64,000 nucleotides of DNA from the NCBI GenBank assembly GCA_028829895.1, contig CM054181.1, forward strand, positions 45,686,759 to 45,750,758, written 5' to 3'. Under the pieces are notes generated by a model. That model searched no databases, was not told the DNA's origin, and saw only the letters and a program-made list of their open reading frames with translations. The number at the start of each line of letters is the position of its first letter. The first letter of the stretch is position 1. Origin of the DNA: Sinotaia quadrata (lineage: Eukaryota; Mollusca; Gastropoda; Architaenioglossa; Viviparidae). This document shows, in pieces, positions 25,048 to 36,672 of this stretch. The position numbers and the translations under genes are program-made.

Positions 25048-25134
25048 TGTGACTTTTTGCCGGGACATGGGCAAGATATTAATTCTTCACCACCCCGGGT
25101 CGCCTGTAACCTTAGGCTTATCCTCCAAACACAT

Positions 25135-25182
25135 TGTGGCAGAGTAAATTTGCTAACCTCTATGGTCAAGGTGACCCGACCT
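25135..25182 (+). mobile_element. dispersed repeat, copy B
   Basis: Counterpart of 13814-13892: TGTGGCAGAGTAAATTTGCT, then after a shorter spacer GGTCAAGGTGACCCGACCTT. Positions 25164-25176 read GGTCAAGGTGACC, a perfect inverted repeat of GGTCA with a 3-base spacer. Homology may extend further left, but there is no second copy here to define the boundary. Confidence 0.65.
25164..25176. promoter_or_regulatory. GGTCAnnnTGACC palindrome (nuclear-receptor-type half-sites)
   Basis: GGTCA-AGG-TGACC matches the core of an estrogen-response-element-type IR3 site. In copy A the equivalent (13875-13887) is TGTCA-AAG-TGACC, one base off. Binding is not shown by sequence alone, and chance occurrence in 64 kb is possible. 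Confidence 0.3.
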
Positions 25183-25413
25183 TGGACACTCTTTATGATA
25201 GTATTTTTGTAAGTGTCAGAGTTGGAGTAAACTACTCAAGTTGAGAACATGCTAGAACATTGTTGATGCAATCCAAACCATTTCCTACTGGATGAGCAGT
25301 TTTTCTGAGATTTTGTTCATCCAATGGGATGGACTGGAAGTTTCTTTGTTGAAGAAGTACTCTATTCTAATCACTTTGAATTTGAACATAACTCAAGTTC
25401 AGTCATAAAGACA

Positions 25414-25563
25414 ATTGTTAGCTTATGAGCAAACCTTTTTGTTTTACTGTTGTCATGTTGTACTACGGTGGCTACTGTGCTCTATTAGATTGTTAGCTTA
25501 TGAGCAAACCTTTTTGTTTTACTGTTGTCATGTTGTACTACGGTGACTACTGTGCTCTATTAG
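25414..25563. repeat. 75-bp direct duplication
   Basis: Two copies 75 bp apart beginning ATTGTTAGCTTATGAGCAAA and including TTGTACTACGGTGRCTACTG. One substitution separates them over most of the length. Confidence 0.95.
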
Positions 25564-26639
25564 ATTACATTAGTATGTGAATCTGGCGTTGTCATCAGTA
25601 AAATGTGTTGCTGTAAGTTGATTCCTGTGAATTCCGTTTGAATACCAATATGGCGGAAGTTGTGCCTTGTTTTGGTCTCAAGAATTCATGAAGATTATTT
25701 TGAATGTTCCTTGTAGTGTATTGAGTAGACATGCAAGGAAAATCAAGAACATAAATTTAAATTCATAATTACGACTATGTGGTGTCATAAGAGACTATCG
25801 TTTGACTCTTTTGTGGCTATGTAATAGTTATTTGGTTCGTTTGTGTGTGCAAACTATAAATGAGTTTATAAGAGAATGTTTCTGAGTACTTTGGGAAAGT
25901 TTGTCTACCACTTGAATGAAGATGTATGGTTATTACTGTATAAACACATATTTTTAGATCACCTGAATAGAAACCTAGGATCTCAGTGAATGTCATTAGC
26001 AGACATGCATGTGGTCTGTTGAACTGGCCTTTGGCCCATGGGTCATTCTTTTCTAGTGTGGCTTGAAGCTCAACACTCATCAAACCAACATCCAATATAA
26101 AGTGACATCCAAGCTAAAGTCTCAGATAGAGTTTTTGATGTGCCAATAGAATACATATGGGCTAAGAATTTGTCCTGAAATGTTCTCTGAGAGAACACTC
26201 TTCCTTAAATGGTCATCATACATTTAAATAGCATAAGCAAAGTATAACAATAATAACATATTTTAATATGAAGAGATAAACATAAATATAATAATAGTTA
26301 GGCAAGCAAAACCACATACCTTCGGCAGTAATATATACAGAGGATGATTTCCTTCTGTGTTGACAACCAGCAATAAATGACTATAATTATATTCGTTTGC
26401 ACTGGGAGCCAAAATACATATTGCCTCAATGGTCAGCTGCATTCGACTAACGATTTACGAGTACGTTTCTGGTACATTTGATCACGTAGCTGAGCTGTAC
26501 TTTGTTTGGCTAGTTTAGTGAGTTGTCTGGAACATTCAGGTATGTATCCAACCTGGGGATAAGGGTCTGCCTTTCAAGAAGGTAGGTTTAATGAGTAGTC
26601 TATTTTTAGATGAGGGATGGGTGTGGGCTACATAAGCCA
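25564..26639. other. unique AT-rich sequence
   Basis: No gene recognised; a 92-codon minus frame at 25817-26095 has no known features. Confidence 0.35.
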
Positions 26640-26955
26640 TTATGTGACAAATCCTAAAGTATAATGCATCAATCCTAGACTATAATGTGTGAAGTCCTAG
26701 ACTATGATGCATGAAATGCTAGACTATGTTGTGTGATATCCTAGACTATAATGTGTGTGATCCTAGACTATAATGTGTGTGATCCTAAACCATAATGTGT
26801 GAAGTCCTAGACTATGATGCATGAAATGCTAGACTATGTTGTGTGATATCCTAGACTATAATGTGTGCAATCCTAAACCATAATGTGTGAAATCCTAGTC
26901 TATGATGCGTGCAGTGCTAGACTATAATGTGTTAAGTCCTAGACTATAATACTTA
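26640..26955. repeat. second array of the ~22-bp unit
   Basis: Units such as GTGTGAAGTCCTAGACTATG and GTGATATCCTAGACTATAAT are the same family as 24670-25047. Here too a multi-unit block (GAAGTCCTAGACTATGATGC, GAAATGCTAGACTATGTTGT, GATATCCTAGACTATAATGT) recurs, independent of the block in the first array. Confidence 0.92.
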
Positions 26956-27012
26956 AGTATCTTAAATATATAGAGAAACAGAAAATCAAGTATAAGTAAA
27001 TAACTGGCACGA

Positions 27013-27112
27013 CTGAGCAAGATGATGATTTGCTAAAAACAAGTCTGAGCGAGATAATGATTTGCTAAAAACCAGATTGAGCTAAATAATGATTTGCTGA
27101 AAACAAGAATGA
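27013..27112. repeat. ~32-bp minisatellite, 3 copies
   Basis: Copies share GATAATGATTTGCTAAAAAC followed by AAG/CAG and TGAGC, with modest divergence. Confidence 0.88.
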
Positions 27113-27371
27113 GCAGCATTTTGAATTTCACGCGCGCCAGAAACACAAAGACACAAGTACCGCCACCCCACATCCTCCTACAAATACACAGGCACCGCTA
27201 CAAATTCCCAGTCTCCTCATAACCACATACAGACATACGTACATATATGCACGGCCCAAACAAGCAATAAACGTGATGGATTGATAAATTCAGGTGATTA
27301 GGTATGTGTAAATATTTATGTGTTTAAGTGTATCCTTATATCTATGTAAATTTTGCACGTATTGGTGCAAA

Positions 27372-27760
27372 AACCTAGATTGTAGATTTTTGTACTTATT
27401 AGTGTGTATTGCTTGTAGATTTTGTACTTATTAGTGTGTATTGCTTGTAGATTTTGTATTTATTAGTGTGTATTGCTTGTAGGTTTTGTACTTATTAGTG
27501 TGTATTGCTTGTAGGTTTTGTACTTATTAGTGTGTATTGCTTGTAGGTTTTGTATTTATTAGTGTGTATTGCTTGTAGGTTTTGTACTTAGTGTGTATTG
27601 CTTGGAGGTTTTGTACTTATTAGTGAATCGTGCTTGTAGGTTTTCTATTTATTGTAAATTTTGTATGTATTAGTGTGTACTGCCCTTACGTTTTGCATGT
27701 AATTAGTGTGCCGTGCTTGTACTTGTTGCATGTGTTAATGTGCTCTAAGTGCATGTTTCT
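27372..27760. repeat. 32-bp minisatellite, about 10-12 copies
   Basis: Units of GTACTTATTAGTGTGTATTG then CTTGTAGRTTTT. The first seven or eight copies are close to identical; those after about 27610 decay progressively. The plus-strand frame starting at 27630 begins in the decayed part and is not supported as a gene. Confidence 0.93.
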
Positions 27761-28572
27761 CACGTGTACCTGTGTTATTGTACGACTTTATATATTAAAA
27801 TATGATATTACTATTTTTCGTGCCTGCCTGTTCCACGGTGTCGGACTGTCATCTTGCTTCAATACGTTTTCCAAGCTGAATAAGGTTGTGGTTCTGCAGC
27901 TTAGTGATTCCATTATTTACCGATCAGGTGATCATGAGGCCTATCGTCAGTGTCTCAGAGTTTCAATCTTACATCTAACGGTCTCGCTATTTCGTTCATT
28001 TACCTAATCTTACTTAATAACCATGACCTATGACCTTGTATTTCTCAGTGATATCGCAAGTGGGTCAATGTCTAAGCATCCGATTTGTCAACTTTACAAT
28101 ATCACTAGTTTACTTACCTTTATTTATATGAAGACAATGTACAATGGTCACATGTTCCAACAGCTTGCTAAACATTTCTTTTTTATTCTAAAGCAGATTA
28201 AAGATAACACACATACTGACCGCTCCTGAGTTCAGTTTTGTGAGATGTTTTCCTCGTGTGATTCTGTTTTCATATAATAAACATATTGCTTAATAAAAAC
28301 AGATCGTTGACAGAAATGCCGAGTACAAATTACACTATTAACAAACGTTAAAAAATAGGAAGCAAAAAGAAAATATATTGCCTTCAATTATACGCTCTTT
28401 GCAATCTTTTCTGGAACCGATTCAGGCACAAGTGTTCACAACATGTTCACGCATTGTCAATTAAAACAATAATAAACAAAGGATTTACGGTGATACCATG
28501 GTGGCGGAGCTGATGGGGTATTGGTAGATGGGGTGGGAACAAGAATGGGAAAGATGGTGATGGAAATGCTAG
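27761..28572. other. unique sequence
   Basis: Open frames to 28229 have no recognisable protein. Nothing else seen. Confidence 0.35.
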
Positions 28573-28843
28573 GAAATTCTAAGACTAGTAACGATATCTC
28601 TATACTAATATGTCACCCTTGCACATCATTAACCCTTGATGGACCGAATAGCATCATGTCCCTGCCAGCAAATTCTAAGACTAATAACGATATCTCTATA
28701 CTGTCACCCTTGCACATCATCTTTATTAACCCTTGATGGACCGAATAGCAGCCATGTCCATGCCAGCAAATTCTAAGACTAGTAACGATATCTCATCTAA
28801 TATGTAACCCTTGCACTTCATCTTTATTAACCCTTGATAAAGA
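28573..28843. repeat. ~96-bp minisatellite, 3 copies
   Basis: Copies contain AATTCTAAGACTAGTAACGA, TATCTCTATACT, CACCCTTGCACATCAT and CCTTGATGGACCGAATAGCA. They differ by small indels such as CTTT before ATTAACCC and loss of CTAATATG in the second. Confidence 0.93.
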
Positions 28844-28979
28844 GAACGAATAATATAGGTAATTATACGGCACACATATCATGCACTTCCCTGTGTGTAA
28901 GGGTGTGTGACGTTTTAGTGCTTTTGACTTTTTATTGTGTACGAGTGATTGTATGTATGCGTTTGCCTGCCTGTGTATG

Positions 28980-28980
<1 letters not shown>

Positions 28981-29047
<67 letters not shown>
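28981..29047 (+). repeat. compound (GT)n(GA)n microsatellite
   Basis: About 22 GT units run directly into about 10 GA units at the junction GTGTGAGAGA. The frames spanning it are artefacts. Confidence 0.97.
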
Positions 29048-30450
29048 CAAATGGCATGTTTGCATGGTCGAGTGCAAGTGGAACTGAATGGCATCATTTT
29101 CTGAATGACTTGAATATAGCAAATCTGCAACCGCTGAAAACATTCTCAGCAGCTACAATCTCTGATTAACTGGCATGTGAAGAAAGATGGCGGCATGTCA
29201 TTTGCTCAGTGCCAGGTAGATGTAGTTCTTTTCAATGCAATAATTCATTACCTGACAGCTAGATCCTATTATATTTAATATATAGGAAATCACCTGATAT
29301 TGTACGCTTTTAATTTAGTCTGCATGCACTAACATTCACATTCATTTTTCATTTTAAAATTTTCTGACATATGTTTGGTTCATTTGCATAAATTATCTGC
29401 TTATGGCTGGGAGTGCACAAACAATGTCTTACACACAGAGTCTCACACTCACTTCAGAAATAACCACTCATCAGAGTCAATAACAATAAATAAGAACGAG
29501 AGGCAAGAAGAGAATGTCTAATTAACTAGTTTCCCCACGCCAACACAGGCATGTTCCTTTACTTGATACTTATTCAACACTGTATAATTACTAGGAGAAT
29601 GACACAGACGATTAAAGTTTTATGACTATGATTTTAATGTGTTACATTAATGATACAAAAAATTAATGGGAAAAATAATTGAAAGTTTGCCATTTGGAAA
29701 AAAGAGTACTAGACAAATCATGAGGTAATTGACTGTCTGAAGTGTGATTCAGAGTTCGTTGGTTGCTGACTTAAGCCTAACTTATCTAGCTATTGTGATG
29801 AAGCCAGGTGGTGACAGTCGTCTCGAGGGGACCATTGAATGGCTAGCACTATGGGTCTGTCACCTACAGCCTATCTCATCTGCAGCTCACTTGGATGCTG
29901 GCAGTAGGGTAGTGTTTAAAAACTCATTAGAGGCTTTGAGGTTGCAATTCACAGGGTGTCGATGAATCTCAGATTTCTTAATGTTCTACAGCACACTTTG
30001 AGGCACGTGTGCCAATCCGTAATAGAAAGTTACACTTATTAAATACAGAGGGATAAAAATATTGCATACAAGAGAGTTTAACTTTCCTACATTCAGAAAC
30101 ATAATACTAACTAGGATTTGCTTCTCAAATGCGAAATTAACGAGGAAACATACAAACCTCTTCCACACAGATAACTAATATTATTAAGGAGAGTTATATA
30201 ACTGTCACATGGTGGGCAATTTTCAATATATTTAATATAAATTTTCATGACGTACAATTTTAAATTAAACGCTATTTGTAATTCGAATGACGTTGACATT
30301 GCATAATGCTTGTTTCGGAAGTGAGGTCCTGAACGAATGAGTCGTGCATGGTGGCAGATTTACTGACCGGTGTTTGGTACTTCCGTCAATTAGGTGAACG
30401 AAGGTTTTGTTTGTTTAAATTTGCACGACCATGGCCAGTAAACATGGCAA
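29048..30450. other. unique AT-rich sequence
   Basis: A 73-codon plus frame (29744-29965) in a slightly GC-richer patch resembles no family I know. No gene supported. Confidence 0.35.
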
Positions 30451-30472
30451 GTAATTAATGTGTGTGTGTGTT

Positions 30473-30509
<37 letters not shown>
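30451..30509. repeat. (GT)n with TTTG interruptions
   Basis: Alternating GT with two TTTG breaks. Confidence 0.95.
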
Positions 30510-30510
<1 letters not shown>

Positions 30511-31775
30511 GGTATACAATTGGAAGCGTTGTTAGCGGACCGGCAGAGATGGTCGGAAGTTGTTAAGAAAGTCATAACAGTATTAGCTGTAGGTAATTGG
30601 CTGGATCGAAGGTGTGTCTAGCAGAGACAGGTGTGATTAAAGGGGAGATAAAAGTGATAGAGAATTTTACCCTTTACTCTTTTCCAATCGTCTCTTGGGG
30701 TGAGCGTTTTGAGATTGGGTTCCTCCCTATTTGGGGTTGTACATGGAGCAGTAAACCCTGGCTGGATAAGGGTTTCTGGTTTTGGGTTTTTGTTTTTGAT
30801 TTCATCTTGATCTTTGATTTCAGTGTGGGATTTGGAATCTGTTCCTGATGTGATGTCATGTCCTATTGCAGTCTACCAGAGTGTTGTACGTCACTCCAGC
30901 ACATCAGATAAGTTGTGATCGTGAACATGACTACAGTGTGGCTTGAACTTGTTCTGTGTGGCATTATGATGAAAACTAGGACATATTACTTATTTTTCTA
31001 AATCTTGATAACTTTTCTTTTATTAAAATGCTTGTTATTAACTCTTTAATCTCGCGTATTTGTTAGTGAAAAGTAATTTATATCGTTTGTGATCGTAGTC
31101 TGAAGTGATAATCTAATGATTAAGTCTTGTTCTCAGTTCATCTATTATAATTATTGTTCATATCCATTTCACAAAATCGATTCTTAGCTTATAAGTGAGT
31201 GGGGCCGTACTAGTATATCGGCGTAACAGTTGCAGATACACATATATAACCAATGGCCCATACTCTGCATCGGCACTTGTAGATGTCTTGTATCACAACT
31301 AATTACCAATATTTGATATAATTCATTATTACAAAGTCACCCCAGAGTACAGCGGCGACATTAACAAGAAACAATAGTTGTAATGGGTTAAGAATAATTA
31401 TTAGCAGAGAGAGAATATAATCGGTGAATAGTTCCAGACATTTATCACACATCACATTTTGAAGGGATGCACTTCTGATGACATATATTACAACAGTCAC
31501 TGCTAAAGAATATAACACAGAATTATTTGAAAGTTTATGATTATACCAAATAGTACCCTAATCTGCAAGGCTATGCAACATGTGAATTTATCTAGACATA
31601 ACCGGTTAGAATAAGGACTTTTCTTCACTTGAGAATAAAACATATTTTCTTACGCTTATCACTGACCGCGAACGCGCTGCTTCTTAAAAGATAGAGAGAA
31701 AGAGTGAGTTTTATTTCTTTCGCGCGGTCGGCGCGGTCGGCGAGCTTATATTTGGGTTCACTGAGTGCGGTCCTT
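30510..31775. other. mostly unique sequence
   Basis: Contains a T/G-rich stretch (30770-30840) and a tiny GCGCGGTCG duplication at 31722-31743. No gene recognised. Confidence 0.35.
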
Positions 31776-31811
31776 TCAATAGTTTTTTTTTTTCATCAGT
31801 CCAATTAGTAC

Positions 31812-31925
31812 CTTTTCGCGATCAGACAAACTGAGTTCACAGGCCATGACCTTGTGAAAGATGAGCAGCACAAGGACGAGCCAGGAGAGATGGGTTTTAA
31901 CATGAAGAACAGTCTTTCGCACGGC
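31812..31925 (-). CDS. candidate short internal exon with a membrane/signal segment
   Basis: Within an 89-codon minus-strand frame (31776-32045), a 114-base segment is bounded upstream by a pyrimidine-biased stretch ending TTGCAG and downstream by AAG/GTACTA. These are plausible 3' and 5' splice sites. It encodes exactly 38 codons in phase 0-0, with a hydrophobic run HLSWLVLVLLIFHKVMA followed by CELSLSDREK, the layout of a signal peptide and cleavage site or of one membrane helix. I recognise no family. A frame of this length can arise by chance, and no neighbouring exon was found, so this is a lead and not a gene call. Confidence 0.18.
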
Positions 31926-32045
31926 CTGCAATCGGTTTGTGAACCATTCAAACAGAAGGGATTTCTGTCTGACATGTACTCGTTTGGGAAGCAAACTCTT
32001 CGTCAAAATTAGAGCTATTTGACAAGAGAGATTAACTATTACCAC

Positions 32046-32647
32046 ACGGACTTAAGGTTTGTTCAAAGGACACGAAACAAGTAGAGTGTTTCCGGCATGC
32101 AGTATGGAATACACGCAACGCCCAGTGTGTCCTCCTATCCATCTTTCCTTGCAGGTATGCATAAACGATAACCTGTAATCAATATAACATTAATCCAACT
32201 AATCTAATTAATCCGACTCATAGTCAGGGATTTAGCAAATTTGAGCTCTAGAACTGTAGCTAACAGAGTGATTTGTAGGGCAAATTTGAATTCATTTGCT
32301 CTGTACAGACTTCTTTCCTAGTTTGGAGACAGACGTGCACTCAGCGAGTAAGTGAATTTTGCAGGTGTCACCTTGACATTAAGTTTTATTTTGCATTGAT
32401 TAGAATCAGATCAAAGTGCTATATTATAAACATATATTTTATTCTTGTTTGGTTGCTTGTTTGCTTGTGAGACAGAGAACGTGGACGAAAGGAAAGCAGC
32501 AAGAAGAGCATCAAACATCAAACTAGAGCCTCGTTTTCATCATCTTGACGTCAGTTTGCCAGAAACTTTGGCCTTAAATTTTCCTCCTGGAAATGCGTGA
32601 GTAATCGAGTGGATTGATCGGGATTTGTGGACGGTTCCTCGTTCTAG
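32046..32647. other. unique sequence
   Basis: No gene or repeat recognised. Confidence 0.35.
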
Positions 32648-32880
32648 CGAGCATGCACTTCAGGTATTGCATTATCACAATTTTTTTTAAAAAAAGATCA
32701 AAACCAAAAGCAGGATACATGGACTGGCACTCGTTATAGTGTGCATGCACTTCAAGTTTTGCATTAGCACTTGAACAAAACTAAAGCAGGATACGTGGAC
32801 TGGTACTCGTTATAGTGTGCATGCACTTTAAATACTGAGTTTGCATTTGAAAAAACAAAACTAAAGTAGGACAACGTGGT
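32648..32880. repeat. ~76-93-bp tandem repeat, 3 copies
   Basis: GCATGCACTTCA at 32650, 32743 and 32819 starts copies that also share AAGCAGGATACRTGGACTGG and ACTCGTTATAGTGT. The first copy is longer because of a poly-T/poly-A insertion. Confidence 0.9.
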
Positions 32881-33137
32881 CGGGACAGTGCCTACACACG
32901 GGAGGTGTTAAGTTAACACTGGAGGAAAATAAAAACAAGACAGATTGAACGCGATTTTTATATTAAAACAGTAAATAGTATATAGATCAGCAATGTTTAC
33001 TTGCATATATGCAAAGGTAAAAAAAAAAGACAAATGGAAAAACTTGACACGTAACGTATTTTCTCGACCTAACTTTTCATTCTTCTAGTTTAGTGATTCA
33101 AAAGAAGAGACTGTTACATTAATTATTTTACCCTTAC

Positions 33138-33221
33138 TCTTCCTTCCTTCCTTTCTTTCTTTCTTTCTTTCTTTTCTCTTTCTTTCTTTTCTCTTTCTTT
33201 CTTTCCTTTCTTTCTTCCTTC

Positions 33222-33256
<35 letters not shown>

Positions 33257-33257
33257 T
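33138..33257. repeat. (TTTC)n / (TTCC)n tract
   Basis: TTCC units at the 5' end give way to TTTC with CTTTTCTC interruptions, then pure TTTC. Confidence 0.97.
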
Positions 33258-33729
33258 AATGATTTTTTAAATGACTAAGATTTCGATCAGACGGGATAAT
33301 ATAAATTTCAAGATAGAGAGAAAAGAAAATCCCCATTTTACATAACTGTCACCACACGCACAATCAATTTCCTTGAAAAGAATAAGCAACAAATAAAGCC
33401 TCGTTTTCGCGTCTACAGAAATCATAAAAGAAAAAAATAAATATAAGTAGGGGGGAGAAGACGCGGGGAAACAGACAGTGACGTAGTCTTATAAAGTGTT
33501 CACCCTTGTGTCTTATCCGCCAGGGTTGCTTGAGAGAGAGGCTGAACTCAAATCGCAAGCCAACACCGGGATGAGAGACAGGAGAGAAAGAGAGACAGAG
33601 ACAGAGGGGAGGAGAGAGGGAGGAGGTAGCCAGGTCTCGTGGTTTGTACGCGGCTTTGCGGCGAAATTTACTTTGACCTACAACCATCTCCTAGGCCTTA
33701 TGCGAAATCTGCGAGAATTGCATATAACA

Positions 33730-34170
33730 TTAAGAAAAATTAATGAACGTTAAACGGTAATGATGAGTTTTAAGCAAACATAGTAGCATAAGTAAGGACG
33801 GTAAGTGGAAATAATGGACATTAATCGACATAATGGATTCTTAATGGATTAAAAGACGTTAATTAGAAATAATGGACGCTAATTGAAATAAAGGACATTA
33901 AGCGAAAATAATGGACGTTAAGTAAAACAAATAAGTGTTAAACAGACATAATGGACGCAAAATAAAAAAAATGTTTTTTTTTTAAATGTAAAATAAATTA
34001 GTATTATATAGAAATAATGGCCAATAAGCAGAAATAATGAACGTTAAAAACAAATGGGCACTAAAGAGAAATAACAGAGGTTAAGGAAAACAAATTGTTA
34101 TTAAACAGAAATAATGAACACTATGTAGAAATAATGAACGCTAAAATGAAATAATGGACGCAAAGCAGAA
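33730..34170. repeat. degenerate ~20-bp repeat region
   Basis: Units of the form GACGTTAAGYAGAAATAATG recur more than 15 times with heavy divergence (AATAATGGACGCTAATTGAA, ATAATGAACGTTAAAAACAA). An old, decaying minisatellite. Confidence 0.85.
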
Positions 34171-34559
34171 AGAGTATAAATCAGTCAGTCATCCGAAAAC
34201 AGTGTTACGTCTAGTTCACTAGATGACAACGGTAAAACGGGTCCGGTTTACGATGGTCAGCGAACGTTAAGAACATTCAGCAGTTTTGATTCAATAAAGA
34301 CTCGATCATTTTGTCCATGCGTCACATTCAGCATCCCATATTACAATTAGCATATCATAATTATTCTACGACTTCTAGATTTCTTTATTCGTTAGAAATT
34401 TGTGTACCGAGTTCTTCAAGCCATGCACGTTCATTGCCTTGTACTTCTATTGGCGGAGGAATCGGCGTGTGTTTAAGCCTATCCATATACAAATGTTTCT
34501 TTTCCCCTAATTCATCGTTTCCAGCACCTCTTGCAGCTGCTCTCCTTTGGCTGTGATCT

Positions 34560-34695
34560 TGCTTGATGATGAGGAGATCTTGCTTGATGACGAGGGGATC
34601 TTGCTTGATGACCAGGAGATCTTGCTTGATGACCAGGACATCTTGCTTGATGACGACGGGACCTTGCTTGAAAACGAGGGGATCTTGCTTGATGA
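34560..34695. repeat. 21-bp minisatellite, about 6.5 copies
   Basis: Units of GATCTTGCTTGATGACGAGG with small changes. Because 21 is divisible by 3, it leaves a short frame of 7-residue repeats that is not a gene. The array stops exactly where the MITE at 34696 begins. Confidence 0.94.
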
Positions 34696-34905
34696 CAGAG
34701 GTTCTTAACGTGGGTCCACGGACCCCTTTAAGGGTCTATGGATGGGCTTCAGTGGGTCCATGAAAGTCAAATATTCCTATACTTTTATATTATGCTTATG
34801 TACAGTTTTCTAGGGAGGGGATCTATAGCTTTCACAAGATTTTCAAAATGACTTTTAACAAAATTTCAAAGGGGTCCGTGACTCAGAAAAGTTTAAGAAC
34901 CATTG
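34696..34905. mobile_element. hAT-like MITE, 210 bp
   Basis: The left end is CAGAGGTTCTTAACGTGGGT, and the right end reverse-complemented is CAATGGTTCTTAAACTTTTC. Further in, both ends carry the block CACGGACCCCTTT. CAGNGGTTCTTAA termini with GGTCC-rich subterminal sequence are characteristic of Charlie-like hAT non-autonomous elements in many animals. No coding capacity. The flanking octamers (CTTGATGA left, CTTTAGAG right) match only partly, so either the target-site duplication has decayed or the left flank was altered by slippage in the minisatellite. Confidence 0.8.
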
Positions 34906-35011
34906 CTTTAGAGTTTAGAATATGGCGTCAGAATTATCCCTAACTGTATGCACATAGATTGCTGACATTACAATATCACCATTTTAATGGTGATTATTAT
35001 ATTAATTAATG

Positions 35012-35125
35012 ATTTCGTATCGTGTCTACTCATATCGCATATCCGAATCAATATCGTATGTCGTAATCCATATCATAGGTCGTAATGAATATCGTAATTC
35101 GTTCTTCATGCCGTATGTCGTTATT
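35012..35125. repeat. degenerate ~17-bp repeats with ATATCGTA/GTCGTAAT
   Basis: ATCGTATGTCGTAATCCATA and similar strings recur six or seven times with strong divergence. A 9-bp palindrome (ATCACCATT-TT-AATGGTGAT) lies just upstream at 34975-34994. Confidence 0.7.
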
Positions 35126-36524
35126 CCAGACAGAAAATCGTAGTCATAACACTTGTTATCTGAAGACCAAAGAAAATTACGTTTGAGATGTGCATGAATC
35201 AACTGTTTATATGAATCTTGTTATTCCGTACGCGCGAGAGAAAAATAAAGTTATTTGGTAAGAAAATTATGTTAAAAACCCAAACATGAAAGTGTTGTGA
35301 TTTATCAGCTTGCATCTTAATTACAATGCTAGGATGTCTGCTCAGGATTTTATAGCCTGCCGAACACTGAAGCAATAAAATAAATAGCTGTTGATAGTCT
35401 TGCAACTGTAGTTTTTGCTGTTCTCCATTGTTACTTTCCTGTCTTTGGTTGCCTTGGACGTAAACCCTGTGTACTTTACACGACAGCCTCAAAAATTTCA
35501 TCGGTAGTAGGCCAAAGGATTTAATTTTATAAAATCAATATGCCCAGTTCTAAGCAGTGATCCATGACTGTTGTCACTCAGCCACGTAATCTTCTCCAAC
35601 AGCTACCATCGCGCCTCTCCTTACTCCAGCCTCCAACCCTCCATCCTGCCCTTGAAAGAGAAAACCCAGACATTATTATTATAAAATCCAATCATCTAAC
35701 GGGCATGACCTTAGATCAGATCCTGAATCAAAAGATGACTGATTGATGTTTGATGCCGTGTCGACCATTCACGTGATCACTCAGTGGTCGGTGAATAAGC
35801 CAACAGGTCAGCTAAGCTTTCATCGGCTTATCGTTTCTCATCACCCTTGTGGCTTAAATTATCGCCTTGGAAGTGCTGACAAACGTTTTCTACTGAAACA
35901 ACGACACACAAACATACCCTTATACATAGAGATAAATACACACGAGCACATACATATGATGAATTGATTAATAAATGATCACTTTGTATTATCATAACAG
36001 GAAATGTAATTTTCTCTCTTATGTCAGCTAAATGATAAAATAGTGTTTTCTTCACCTTCCTTTTCTCTCTGCTAATTTAGTGATTAAATAAGACTGTTAC
36101 ATTACTTACTGTACCTTTACTCTTTCATTTCCTTCCCTCTTTCCTTCCTTCCATTTTGTTTTTTTTTTAGTAATAAGTAACGAGAAGGGTGGAGGACTTA
36201 CAGAAGACCGAAGAAATAAATTTCCCGTGGCAAAATGGTGGTAGAAATATAATGTTTTAATACTAATTTGTATATTTGAGTATGTTTATTGATAACGAGT
36301 ACAAATAACACAACATATTTGTATAAGTGTTGTATTTGTCAACAGTGGATTAGCCGACTATATGTTTAGAATTAAGGAATTATTCTCTTATAAAGAGGCA
36401 CCAGTTGAATGAATTAAAAGATGGTTCTTTACTTATGACGTCATGTTTTCCAAGGGCTCGAGCACTGGAGTAACAGATGCATGAAAAGGCTGGACTGATG
36501 AAAGCGTCAGTTGTTCCTACATAT
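35126..36524. other. unique sequence
   Basis: Frames at 35199-35501 (minus) and 35564-35967 (plus) are unremarkable, and no gene is supported. A short TTCC/CCTT tract lies near 36130-36150. Confidence 0.35.
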
Positions 36525-36672
36525 TTACTTATCAGTTATTTCTGGATGTGCATGCATTAGTTGTTTCTGGATGTGCATGCATCACTTATTTCTGGATGTG
36601 CATGCATTAGTTGTTTCTGGATGTGCATGCATCAGTTATTTCTGGATGTGCATGCATCGGTTGATTCTCGAT
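36525..36672. repeat. 25-bp minisatellite, about 6 copies
   Basis: Units of TTTCTGGATGTGCATGCATY with alternating ends TTAGTTG / CACTTA / CAGTTA. Each unit contains the NsiI-like palindrome ATGCAT. Confidence 0.94.

Noticed and set aside
28793..29143. HTHTHT frames over AC/GT tracts (also 41498, 50120, 60187)
   Set aside because: Dinucleotide repeat artefacts.
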